Positions 49,879-57,999 of a stretch of DNA of 64,000 nucleotides are shown in pieces. Source of the DNA: CAJQQK01 sp965224225 (GTDB lineage Bacteria; Pseudomonadota; Alphaproteobacteria; Rhizobiales; Hyphomicrobiaceae). The notes beneath the pieces are model-generated. The model searched no databases. It worked only from the letters and a program-made list of their open reading frames with translations, and had not been told where the DNA came from. The stretch spans positions 42,814 through 106,813 of the forward strand of contig CBDCZF010000026.1 of assembly GCA_965224225.1 (NCBI GenBank). The letters are read 5' to 3'. Position numbers and translations under genes: made by a program. Numbering within the stretch: the first letter of the stretch is position 1; every line of letters begins with the position of its first letter.

Positions 49879-50024
49879 TCTGTGGCCGATACGTGGGCAG
49901 CGGACTTGGCGTTACTCTTCAGTTTGGTAACGCCGATCGCAGAAGAAACTGGATTCCTCCCATTTCGACGAACCATAACCGCACGTATGCCAGCGCGCCT
50001 TTGCGCGAACACTCGGAGTTTGAT

Positions 50025-51032
50025 TTGTCCAAGTCCAAGTGCTTGATAACGAACTTTGCCATCTTTGCAGGTGTCGTCATTGCCCTTTTGGCAGGTTCCA
50101 ATGTCGACCCGGCCGCGGCAGCGCCACCCGGTGCCAAGTGGGGTCCGAAGTACTTCCCCGACTACGTTGTGACCACGCACGAGGGCAAGAAGGTCCGCTT
50201 CTACAAAGACCTCGTCGAAAACAAGATCGTCATCATCAACTTCATCTACACGACCTGCGCCGACACCTGCCCACTGATGACGGCGCGTATGGCAGAAATT
50301 CAGCGCCGGCTCGGTGACGCGGTCGGCAAGCGCTATTTCATCTATTCCGTGTCGCTCGATCCCGAGCGGGACACGCCTGAGAAGATGAAAGAGCACGCGG
50401 AGGCCTACGGCATCGGCCCGGGCTGGCTGTTCATTACGGGCAACCCCCGAGAGCTGGCCGAAATCCGCTACAAGCTCGGCGAACGCAGCCGCTCACTTGC
50501 CGAGCATCGCACCGACATGGTGATCGGCAACGATCACAAGGGCACCTGGCGGCGCACGTCTGCATTCGACGACTTCGATCGCGCCGTACTCGCCATCCGA
50601 TCCATGGACCATCAGTGGGTGCGCAAGAGTACGAGGAAGCGAAGGCGTATCGTCTCCAACTACAACGCAGGCGCCAGACGGATAAGTCTTGCTCACAGGA
50701 AACAGACGGGCCAGGCGCTGTTCCAGAAGGCCTGTGCGTCCTGTCACACCATCGGCAAGGGCCGGAAGGTCGGGCCTGATCTCGTCGGCATCTCGGCAAG
50801 GCGTAACCGCGAGTGGCTGGTGAACTTCATCATGCATCCCGACCAGATGCGCAACCGCGGCGATCCGATCGCCATGACTCTCAAGAAGCAATACCCCGGC
50901 ACTATGATGCCCTACCTCGGCATCACGAAAAACGATGCCGCCGACTTGTTGACCTACATTGAATTGCGGACCCGTTCCGCAAGCACAAAAGCGCACAACG
51001 ACAAGAGCAAGGGACAAGGAAAGGGCGGCTGA
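50025..51032 (+). CDS. Sco1/SenC copper chaperone fused to a C-terminal cytochrome c domain
   Basis: Starting at TTG 50025 with GGAG in front, the protein has about 335 residues and a signal peptide or anchor (FAIFAGVVIALLAGSNVDPAAAA). The Sco thioredoxin fold has the copper cysteines C78 and C82 in TTCADTCPLM and a His161 in the expected distal position. A basic linker (near 200-225) leads to a class I cytochrome c domain with KACASCHTIG (C237, C240, H241) and axial Met near 294 in GTMMPYLG. Sco proteins load copper into oxidases. The fusion suggests electron and copper delivery to the neighbouring oxidase. Confidence 0.87.
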   Translation: MSKSKCLITNFAIFAGVVIALLAGSNVDPAAAAPPGAKWGPKYFPDYVVTTHEGKKVRFYKDLVENKIVIINFIYTTCADTCPLMTARMAEIQRRLGDAVGKRYFIYSVSLDPERDTPEKMKEHAEAYGIGPGWLFITGNPRELAEIRYKLGERSRSLAEHRTDMVIGNDHKGTWRRTSAFDDFDRAVLAIRSMDHQWVRKSTRKRRRIVSNYNAGARRISLAHRKQTGQALFQKACASCHTIGKGRKVGPDLVGISARRNREWLVNFIMHPDQMRNRGDPIAMTLKKQYPGTMMPYLGITKNDAADLLTYIELRTRSASTKAHNDKSKGQGKGG

Positions 51033-51094
51033 CTGGTCCAACCGCCAGCAAATTGTCTCAACTGAGGAAACTCCAGGGAAAGAGAACTCAGAAG

Positions 51095-53218
51095 ATGAGA
51101 CCGATAAGAATGGCAACCTTGGTTGCCGGTTTTGCGGCCGCCATTGGTGTCGCCGCAACGATTGCGCAGGAAGCACCACCGATCTTCCCGCTGGGCGACG
51201 TCCAGCCACCCGAGGCGGATACCAGGCGCTTTATCGCAAATCCACTTGCTGCCGCTCAGCTCGGCAAGGCCCTGTTCTGGGACATCAAGGCGGGCAGCGA
51301 CGGCCAGGCCTGTGCGAGCTGTCATTTCCATGCCGGTGCCGACATCCGCCTGCGCAACCAGGTCAATCCGGGCGGCCCGGATCTCGTCAACCAGGTTTTT
51401 GATCAGTCGTTCGACGTCTCCAACGACACGACGGGGCCCAACAAGGTGGCAACTGCAGGAGAGTTTCCGTTTACGCAGGTACTTGGAGTGTCCCCGAATA
51501 CGCAGGTTGACAGAGAAAAGAACGACCGCATGTCGTCGCAAGGCAGTTTTGCCGGACTCTTTGTTGGCGGTTCGCAGACGCTCACACAGCCAGCGGCGAT
51601 CGGCAAGTTCCGCGGCCGCAGGCCTGTTGCCGCCCAGGCAGCTGCAGAACCAAGCGCCGCACTTCCGGGAACGGCCGAGAACTGCGTACGCACGCCAGAG
51701 GAGGGCAATCCGTTCCATCCCGGCGGCGCCATCATGTTCCGCAAGGTCGAACCGCGCCAGACACCGTCGGTCATCAACGCCGCCTTCAATCACCGGCAGT
51801 TCTGGGATGGGCGGGCGCGCTCCGTCTTCAACGGCGTCGATCCCTTCGGTGCCGAGACCAATGCCGCGCGAGCTGACTCCGGCATTCTTTTCTTTGACGA
51901 AGACGAAGACAGCGTCGTTTTGCAACACGTCGAGATTGCCAATGCAAGCCTCGCTTCGCAGGCCGTCGGGCCGCCATTGAGTTCGTTCGAGATGTCATGC
52001 GAGGGACGCATTTTCGCGGATATCGGGCGCAAGCTCATTCCGATGGTGCCGCTCTCGGAGCAGAACGTCCATCGAGACGATTCGCTGTTCAGCCAGCGCC
52101 GCAGTCTCGTTCCCAGAGACCCTGGCACCAAGGGCCTGACGACGACCTACGAGGCATTGATTAGACGAGCATTTTCCGGCCGACTGTGGTCGGCGGAAGG
52201 CAAGTTCACGATCAACCCTGACGGCAGTGTCGTCGAGGACGAGGTCAATGGCTACACCCAGATGGAGCACAATTTCTCGCTGTTCTGGGGCTTAGCGATT
52301 CAGGAGTACGAGCGCCTGCTCATCTCCAACGATACGAAATTTGACCGCGGTGACCTGAATGCTCAGGAAACGCTCGGCATGGATGTGTTCATCAACAAGG
52401 GTCGGTGTGCAGATTGTCATTCCGGTCCCCTGCTGAGTGGCGCAACTACCATACAGCCGCCGGAGAATGTGCCACCGCCGGCACCATTCATCGAAAGCAT
52501 GACAATGGGTGACGGTAGGAATGCAATCTACGACGCCGGCTTCTATAACATCGGTGTGCGGCCAACGGTCGAAGACCGTGGCGTCGGCGGTAACGATCCG
52601 TGGGGCAATCCGCTATCGTTAACCCGGTCCATCACTAATCCGGCAAACCGCGACGCAGTAGAAGGCGCCTTCAAAACGCCGATCCTGAGAAACGTCGCCC
52701 TGACACCGCCCTACATGCACAATGGTGGGCTTGCCTCGCTTGAGGAGGTCGTCGACTTCTACGACCGGGGCGGACACAGAGTGGTCGTCGGTGACTGCGA
52801 TACCACCGGTCTCGATCCGGCCAACGCCACTGTTGGCACGAAGGAGTGCTCGAACTTCGATCCGGACGTGCTGTCACTTAACCTCGAGGACGACGAGAAG
52901 GCTGGGCTGGTCGCCTTCCTGAAGGCGCTGACCGACGATCGTGTCGCCTGTCATTCTGGCATCTTCGATCATCCGTCGCTGCCCTTGACGGACGGCCATG
53001 AAGCCGTGCGGGCGAACCCTGCCGATCCGAACGACTTCTCGGCCAAGGACGTCGTTCGCGAGTTGCCGGCAACGGGTGAGGCGGGGTTGGATGGCATTGG
53101 CAAGCCGTGCTTCCCCAACACCGGCAACCTGTTCGGCGAAATGCAGACCGTCTTCCAGGCGGTTGCCCCGGCCCCGGCCGGCTTCTCATACGCGCCGCAG
53201 CCGCCGCCGCTCAATTGA
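51095..53218 (+). CDS. Di-heme cytochrome c peroxidase/MauG family protein, large form
   Basis: The 707-residue secreted protein has a signal peptide (MRPIRMATLVAGFAAAIGVAATIA) and two CxxCH sites: C73-A-S-C-H77 (in GQACASCHFHAGADIRLRNQ) and a second near 438-442 (GRCADCHSGPLLSG). Family marks are TPSVINAAFNHRQFWDGRAR and RNVALTPPYMHNGGLASLEEVVDFY. Usual BCCP/MauG proteins have 320-450 residues, so this is a long variant with extra loops. It may reduce peroxide or catalyse oxidations using electrons from the adjacent Sco-cytochrome c. A close paralogue follows. Confidence 0.87.
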   Translation: MRPIRMATLVAGFAAAIGVAATIAQEAPPIFPLGDVQPPEADTRRFIANPLAAAQLGKALFWDIKAGSDGQACASCHFHAGADIRLRNQVNPGGPDLVNQVFDQSFDVSNDTTGPNKVATAGEFPFTQVLGVSPNTQVDREKNDRMSSQGSFAGLFVGGSQTLTQPAAIGKFRGRRPVAAQAAAEPSAALPGTAENCVRTPEEGNPFHPGGAIMFRKVEPRQTPSVINAAFNHRQFWDGRARSVFNGVDPFGAETNAARADSGILFFDEDEDSVVLQHVEIANASLASQAVGPPLSSFEMSCEGRIFADIGRKLIPMVPLSEQNVHRDDSLFSQRRSLVPRDPGTKGLTTTYEALIRRAFSGRLWSAEGKFTINPDGSVVEDEVNGYTQMEHNFSLFWGLAIQEYERLLISNDTKFDRGDLNAQETLGMDVFINKGRCADCHSGPLLSGATTIQPPENVPPPAPFIESMTMGDGRNAIYDAGFYNIGVRPTVEDRGVGGNDPWGNPLSLTRSITNPANRDAVEGAFKTPILRNVALTPPYMHNGGLASLEEVVDFYDRGGHRVVVGDCDTTGLDPANATVGTKECSNFDPDVLSLNLEDDEKAGLVAFLKALTDDRVACHSGIFDHPSLPLTDGHEAVRANPADPNDFSAKDVVRELPATGEAGLDGIGKPCFPNTGNLFGEMQTVFQAVAPAPAGFSYAPQPPPLN

Positions 53219-53257
53219 GGGGCACAGGCAGCCTTAGGCGACTAAGTGATACAAGAT

Positions 53258-53288
53258 ACCGAGTGGCGGCAACGCGCCGCCACTCGGT
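53258..53288 (+). terminator. Terminator between the two di-heme peroxidase genes
   Basis: ACCGAGTGGCGGC (53258-53270) pairs perfectly with GCCGCCACTCGGT (53276-53288). It is a 13-base stem with a 5-base loop, 40 bases past the stop. The downstream paralogue may therefore have its own promoter or receive less transcript. Confidence 0.65.
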
Positions 53289-53413
53289 CGCTGCTTGAGC
53301 GTGTCTTTGGCAACGTCCAATGCAGACGTATCAATTAATGGATAACCGACCGTGCAATGGGCGGCATGTCTCCACCGCGATAGGGTGCACTAAGCGCGAG
53401 GATGGAGACAATG

Positions 53414-55573
53414 ATGAGAGTAAGCAGGGCAGTCTTGCTTGCCGGTCTCGCAGCCGTGACCGGGGCAAGTGCAGTAATCGCACAACAGGAAGAGTTGCCA
53501 ATTGGCCCCTTGGGGGACTTGCAACCACCCCCAGCAGACACCGGGAATTTCATCACAAGTTCGCTTGCCGCAGCCCAGCTCGGCAAGGCGCTGTTCTGGG
53601 ACATCAAGGCAGGCAGCGACGGTCAGGCCTGCGCCAGCTGCCACTTCCATGCCGGCGCCGATATTCGGTTGCGAAATCAGGTCAATCCCGGTGGTGGCGA
53701 TATTGCCAACCAGGCTTTTGATCCCTCGTTCGTAACCTCAAACGACACGACTGGTCCCAACAAGGTGGCAACTGCAGGCGAATTCCCCTTCATGCAGGAC
53801 CTCGCCGAGAAGAATGACCGCATGTCGTCGCAAGGCACATTCGCCGGCGTTTTCATCTCGGCTCCGCAGACGCTCAGGCAGCGGCCGGTGATCCGTGCGT
53901 TCAGCGGCCACGGTACTTTCCGGCGGCGCCGGCCGCCCTCTCCGGGCGGTTCCGAGTTCTGCAATCGTACGCCTGAGGCGGGCAATCCGTTTCACCCCGG
54001 CGGCGCTCTCATGTTTCGCAAGGTCGAACCGCGCCAGACGCCGTCCGTCGTCAACGCAGCCTTCAATCACAGGCAGTTCTGGGATGGCCGGGCGCGCGCC
54101 ATCTTCAACGGTGTCGATCCGTTCGGCGCCCAGACCAACGCAGCGCGTGCTGATGCCGGCATTCTGGTCAGGCAGGGCAACGACGCCATCCTGGAGCAGG
54201 TCGAGATCGCCAATGCGAGCCTCGCCTCGCAGGCTGTCGGACCGCCTCTCAGTTCGTTCGAGATGTCGTGCGAGGGCCGCACCTTCGCCGACATCGGACG
54301 CAAGCTCATCCCGATCAAGCCGCTTGCCGAACAGGAAGTGCATCCCCGAGATTCATTGTTTTCCCGGACCAGGGGACTGGCGCCAAGCCGACTGGGTCGC
54401 AAGGGTCTGCCAACAACCTACGAAGCTCTGATCAAGAGGGCCTTCAAGGGTTACCTCTGGTCGACCAAGGGCAAGTTCACGATCAACGAGGACGGCAGCG
54501 TCGTCCGGGACAACGTCGATGGCTACACCCAGATGGAGCACAATTTCTCGCTGTTCTGGGGGTTGGCGATCATGGAGTACGAGCGCCTGTTGATCTCCAA
54601 CCGTTCAGCCTTCGACCTAGGCCAGCTGACGCCGCAGGCAAGGCTCGGGATGGACGTGTTCATCGACAAGGGCAAGTGCGCGGACTGCCATTCCGGTCCG
54701 CTGCTGAGCGGCGCAACTTCCGAACAGCCCGACGACGATGACGAAGGTCCGGGATCGTTCATCGAGAGCATGCGCATGGGCGACGGCGGAATCGCGATCT
54801 ACGATGAGGGGTTTTACAACATCGGCGTGCGTCCGACCGCGGAAGACCGCGGCGTTGGCGGTAACGATCCCTGGGGCAATCCGCTGTCGTTCTCGCGCCC
54901 CCTCGTCGACCGGGGAACCGCCAGGCGCGATGCGGTGGAAGGTGCCTTCAAAACGCCGATCCTGCGCAATGTCGCCCTGACCCCGCCCTATATGCACAAC
55001 GGCGGGCTGGCCTCACTCGAACAGGTCGTCGAATTCTACGACCGCGGCGGGCGCCGAAAGATCGTTGGCGACTGCGACACGACGGGTCTCGATCCCGCCA
55101 ATGCCCGACCGTTCACGAAGGAATGCTCGAACTTCGATCCGGATGTTCAGCCAATCGGCCTGACGGCGGAGGAAAAGGCCGCTCTGGTTGCCTTTCTGAA
55201 GTCGCTGACCGACAGGCGTGTTGCCTGCCATGCCGGCATTTTCGATCATCCCTCGCTGCCCTTCGCGGACGGTCATGTGGCCGTTCGCCGGAAGCCGGAT
55301 GATCCCAACGACTTCACCGCGAAGGACATCGTCCGGCTGCTGCCTGCAACGGGAATTATGGGGTTAGCCGGCGTTAGCAAGCCATGCTTCCCCAATACCG
55401 GGGATCTGTTCGGGACCATGCAGGTTGCTTTCGAGGAGATTGCCCCTTCGCCTGCCGGCTTTGCTTATGGACGTCAGAACGTCGGCCGCCGACCTCCGGG
55501 CGGCAGTGGCATTGGCCGGCGTAGATTTTGGCGGCCAGGTGGAGCCTCGAGCGTATTGCCGCGGATAAATTGA
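53414..55573 (+). CDS. Di-heme cytochrome c peroxidase/MauG family protein, paralogue
   Basis: The 719-residue protein is strongly similar along its length to the preceding gene, for example LGKALFWDIKAGSDGQACASCHFHAGADIRLRNQVNPGG and EMSCEGRTFADIGRKLIPI. It has a signal peptide (MRVSRAVLLAGLAAVTGASAVIAQ) and CxxCH sites near residues 73 and 422. The differences are a shorter loop near 125, an Arg/Pro-rich loop near 170-185 and a Gly/Arg-rich C-terminal tail. It arose by tandem duplication. Three ATGs (53402, 53411, 53414) could start it; spacing to GGAG favours the last. Confidence 0.86.
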   Translation: MRVSRAVLLAGLAAVTGASAVIAQQEELPIGPLGDLQPPPADTGNFITSSLAAAQLGKALFWDIKAGSDGQACASCHFHAGADIRLRNQVNPGGGDIANQAFDPSFVTSNDTTGPNKVATAGEFPFMQDLAEKNDRMSSQGTFAGVFISAPQTLRQRPVIRAFSGHGTFRRRRPPSPGGSEFCNRTPEAGNPFHPGGALMFRKVEPRQTPSVVNAAFNHRQFWDGRARAIFNGVDPFGAQTNAARADAGILVRQGNDAILEQVEIANASLASQAVGPPLSSFEMSCEGRTFADIGRKLIPIKPLAEQEVHPRDSLFSRTRGLAPSRLGRKGLPTTYEALIKRAFKGYLWSTKGKFTINEDGSVVRDNVDGYTQMEHNFSLFWGLAIMEYERLLISNRSAFDLGQLTPQARLGMDVFIDKGKCADCHSGPLLSGATSEQPDDDDEGPGSFIESMRMGDGGIAIYDEGFYNIGVRPTAEDRGVGGNDPWGNPLSFSRPLVDRGTARRDAVEGAFKTPILRNVALTPPYMHNGGLASLEQVVEFYDRGGRRKIVGDCDTTGLDPANARPFTKECSNFDPDVQPIGLTAEEKAALVAFLKSLTDRRVACHAGIFDHPSLPFADGHVAVRRKPDDPNDFTAKDIVRLLPATGIMGLAGVSKPCFPNTGDLFGTMQVAFEEIAPSPAGFAYGRQNVGRRPPGGSGIGRRRFWRPGGASSVLPRIN

Positions 55574-55583
55574 AGGATCAAGA

Positions 55584-56057
55584 ATGGGCTGGATGAGTAG
55601 GTCTTTAGCTGCTGCACTGATGACTGGCGTGGCAATGGTAGCGCCCGTGTGGGCAGACAATCAGGCCAAACCGGTGAGTGCAACTCACGCATGGTCTCGC
55701 GCAACGCCGGCGACAATCAAGATGGGCGCCGCCTACGTCACGCTCACAGCAGCAAAGGGCGCCGTCGACCGGCTGATCGGCGTCTCCAGCCCTGCAGCCG
55801 AACTGGTCGAAGTTCACGGCCACATGATGAGCGGCGGGCAGATGAGCATGGCCAAGCTCGACAGCGTCGAGATACCGGCCGGTGAAACCGTCAAGTTCAA
55901 GCCTGGCGGGCTGCATCTCATGCTGATCGGTCTACGTCGGCAGCTCAAGGAAGGCACGAAGCTCACCCTCCAATTCGAGTTTGCCAAGTCCGGCAAGCTC
56001 GAGGTCGAGGCCGACATTCTGCCCGCCTGGTCGCTGGGGCCGGACAAGCCGAACTAA
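55584..56057 (+). CDS. Periplasmic copper chaperone PCuAC
   Basis: This 157-residue secreted protein has the PCuAC (DUF461) fold, a cupredoxin-like carrier of Cu(I) that helps build the CuA or CuB sites of oxidases together with Sco. The ligand motif H-X10-M-X21-H-X-M is complete: H78, M89, H111, M113. The signal peptide ends near APVWADN. It starts 10 bases after the second peroxidase gene, in the same transcript. Its presence makes copper delivery to the multicopper oxidase or a terminal oxidase likely. Confidence 0.9.
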   Translation: MGWMSRSLAAALMTGVAMVAPVWADNQAKPVSATHAWSRATPATIKMGAAYVTLTAAKGAVDRLIGVSSPAAELVEVHGHMMSGGQMSMAKLDSVEIPAGETVKFKPGGLHLMLIGLRRQLKEGTKLTLQFEFAKSGKLEVEADILPAWSLGPDKPN

Positions 56058-56092
56058 ACTGGACGAATCATCCAAAGCTGGCAAATGTTGTC

Positions 56093-56119
56093 TCGGGCGC
56101 TTAACGTCACGGCGCCCGA
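56093..56119 (+). terminator. Hairpin after the PCuAC gene
   Basis: TCGGGCGC (56093-56100) pairs with GCGCCCGA (56112-56119), 36 bases past the stop. There is no clear T-run. It probably closes the copper/heme operon. Confidence 0.5.
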
Positions 56120-56179
56120 ACGATGCGCCGTGCATTGAACCGTGCCAGACGGGCATGGCGACGACCGAGATGAGCCAGC

Positions 56180-57985
56180 ATGAGCGAACGCAATATCGAT
56201 CCCATTACCTTCGAGCTGTTCAAGAACGCGATCTTTTCGATTGCCGATGAAATGGCGCTGACCGTGTTCCGCACGACCTATTCAGCCGTGCTCAAGGACA
56301 ACATGGACTATTCGACCGGCTTTGCCGATGGCGACGGCCGTCTCGCGGCCCAGGGCCTGACGCTGCCCGGGCACCTTGGCTCGGTGCCGACGGCCATGCA
56401 GTCGATCATGAACCACTTCGAAGGCGACATCCGGCCCGGCGATATCTTCATCATGAACGACCCGTTTGATGGCGGCATGCACCTGCCCGACATCTTCGTG
56501 ATGAAGCCGCTGTTCCACGAACGCGAGCGCCTCGCCTTTGCCTGCACGGTCTGCCATCACACCGATGTTGGCGGCCGCGTCGCGGGCTCGAACGCCTCCG
56601 ATTCGACGGAGATCTACGCGGAAGGCCTGCGCATCGCACCGATGAAGCTTTACGATGCCGGCGTCCTCAACCAGACCATCATGACCTTCATCGAGAAGAA
56701 CGTTCGTGTTCCGGTCCTCGTCCAGGGCGACCTGCGCGCGCAGCTTGCAGCCTGCCACATCGCGGAGAAACAGTTCGCTGAACTCGTCGAACGCTACGGC
56801 CCCGCCGAGACCAAGGCGATGCTCGATGAGACCATCGACTATGCCGAACGGCTGACCCGTGCGGCGCTGCGCGAATTGCCCGATGGTGAATGGAGCTTCG
56901 AGGATTGGATCGACGATGACGGCATCGACGTCGGCCAGCCGATCCGCCTGTTCGTCACAATACGCAAGACCGGTGACAGCATGCTGGTCGACTGGACCGG
57001 CACCAGTCCGCAGGTGCGTGGTGCGATAAACAACACGCTCTCGTATACGAAGTCGGCAGCCTACACCGGCATCCGTTCCGTGCTGCCGCAGAACATTCCG
57101 AACAACGAAGGCGTGTTTCGCGCCATCGAGGTGATCTGCCCTGAAGGCACGGTCGGCAACGGTCTGCTGCCCGCCGCCTGCGCGGCTCGCGGGCTCACCG
57201 GCTTCCGCATGGTCGACTGTATGTTCGGTGCGCTCGCCATGATGCTGCCCGACAAGGTCAAGGCTGCCGGCGACGGCGGCAACACCGGCATCTCGATCGG
57301 CGGCTATGACCGCGCCCGCAACCCCTTCGTCTATGTCGATTTCACCTGCGGTGCCTGGGGAGCGCGGCCCTGGGCCGACGGGCTCAGCGGCAACAGCCAC
57401 ATGTTCGCCAACATGGCGCTGCCCTCCGTCGAAGTGACGGAAGCCGAGCAGCCGATATCGATCCTGTCCTACGAGTTCGAACCCGACCGGGCAGGTCCCG
57501 GCAAATATCGCGGTGGCGTCCCCTTCCGCCGCGACTATCGCCTCGAGGCCGATGAGGCGATGCTGAGTGTGCGTGCCGACCGCAGCGCCGTCCAACCGTT
57601 CGGCCTTTACGGAGGCAGCGCCGGTGCGCCTTCGGAGAACTGGCTCGATCCCGACGGCGACAAGCAGCCCCTGATCTCGAAACCGACCATGCAGTTCCGC
57701 AAAGGCGATGTGTTCCGCCATATCCACGCCGGTGGCGGCGGTTGGGGCGATCCCCTCGAGCGCGATCCTGAAGCCGTTCTCCGGGATGTCCGCAACGAGT
57801 TCGTTTCCGCCGCCAGTGCCGAACGGGATTACGGCGTGATCATCGATACGGGGTCCTGGCAGGTGAACAGTGACGCGACGTCCAGAAAACGTGAAGAACT
57901 CAGGCGCAACCGGGGCTGGGCCGAACCACCCAAGGTCGACCGCGGCACTCTGCCGGAGATGCTCCAATCCGACGCTGGCGAATAG
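56180..57985 (+). CDS. Hydantoinase B/oxoprolinase family protein
   Basis: The 601-residue protein matches the HyuB/acetone-carboxylase-alpha-like family: ITFELFKNAIFSIADEMALTVFRTTYSAVLKD, GSVPTAMQSIMNHF, GDIFIMNDPFDGGMHLPDIF and TGTSPQVRGAINNT. These proteins pair with HyuA to open N-methylhydantoin, 5-oxoproline or related rings with ATP. The HyuA gene follows after 14 bases. The substrate cannot be read from sequence. The downstream DUF35 and thiolase-like genes point to a catabolic island. Confidence 0.9.
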   Translation: MSERNIDPITFELFKNAIFSIADEMALTVFRTTYSAVLKDNMDYSTGFADGDGRLAAQGLTLPGHLGSVPTAMQSIMNHFEGDIRPGDIFIMNDPFDGGMHLPDIFVMKPLFHERERLAFACTVCHHTDVGGRVAGSNASDSTEIYAEGLRIAPMKLYDAGVLNQTIMTFIEKNVRVPVLVQGDLRAQLAACHIAEKQFAELVERYGPAETKAMLDETIDYAERLTRAALRELPDGEWSFEDWIDDDGIDVGQPIRLFVTIRKTGDSMLVDWTGTSPQVRGAINNTLSYTKSAAYTGIRSVLPQNIPNNEGVFRAIEVICPEGTVGNGLLPAACAARGLTGFRMVDCMFGALAMMLPDKVKAAGDGGNTGISIGGYDRARNPFVYVDFTCGAWGARPWADGLSGNSHMFANMALPSVEVTEAEQPISILSYEFEPDRAGPGKYRGGVPFRRDYRLEADEAMLSVRADRSAVQPFGLYGGSAGAPSENWLDPDGDKQPLISKPTMQFRKGDVFRHIHAGGGGWGDPLERDPEAVLRDVRNEFVSAASAERDYGVIIDTGSWQVNSDATSRKREELRRNRGWAEPPKVDRGTLPEMLQSDAGE

Positions 57986-57999
57986 CGAGCCCTTCAATA

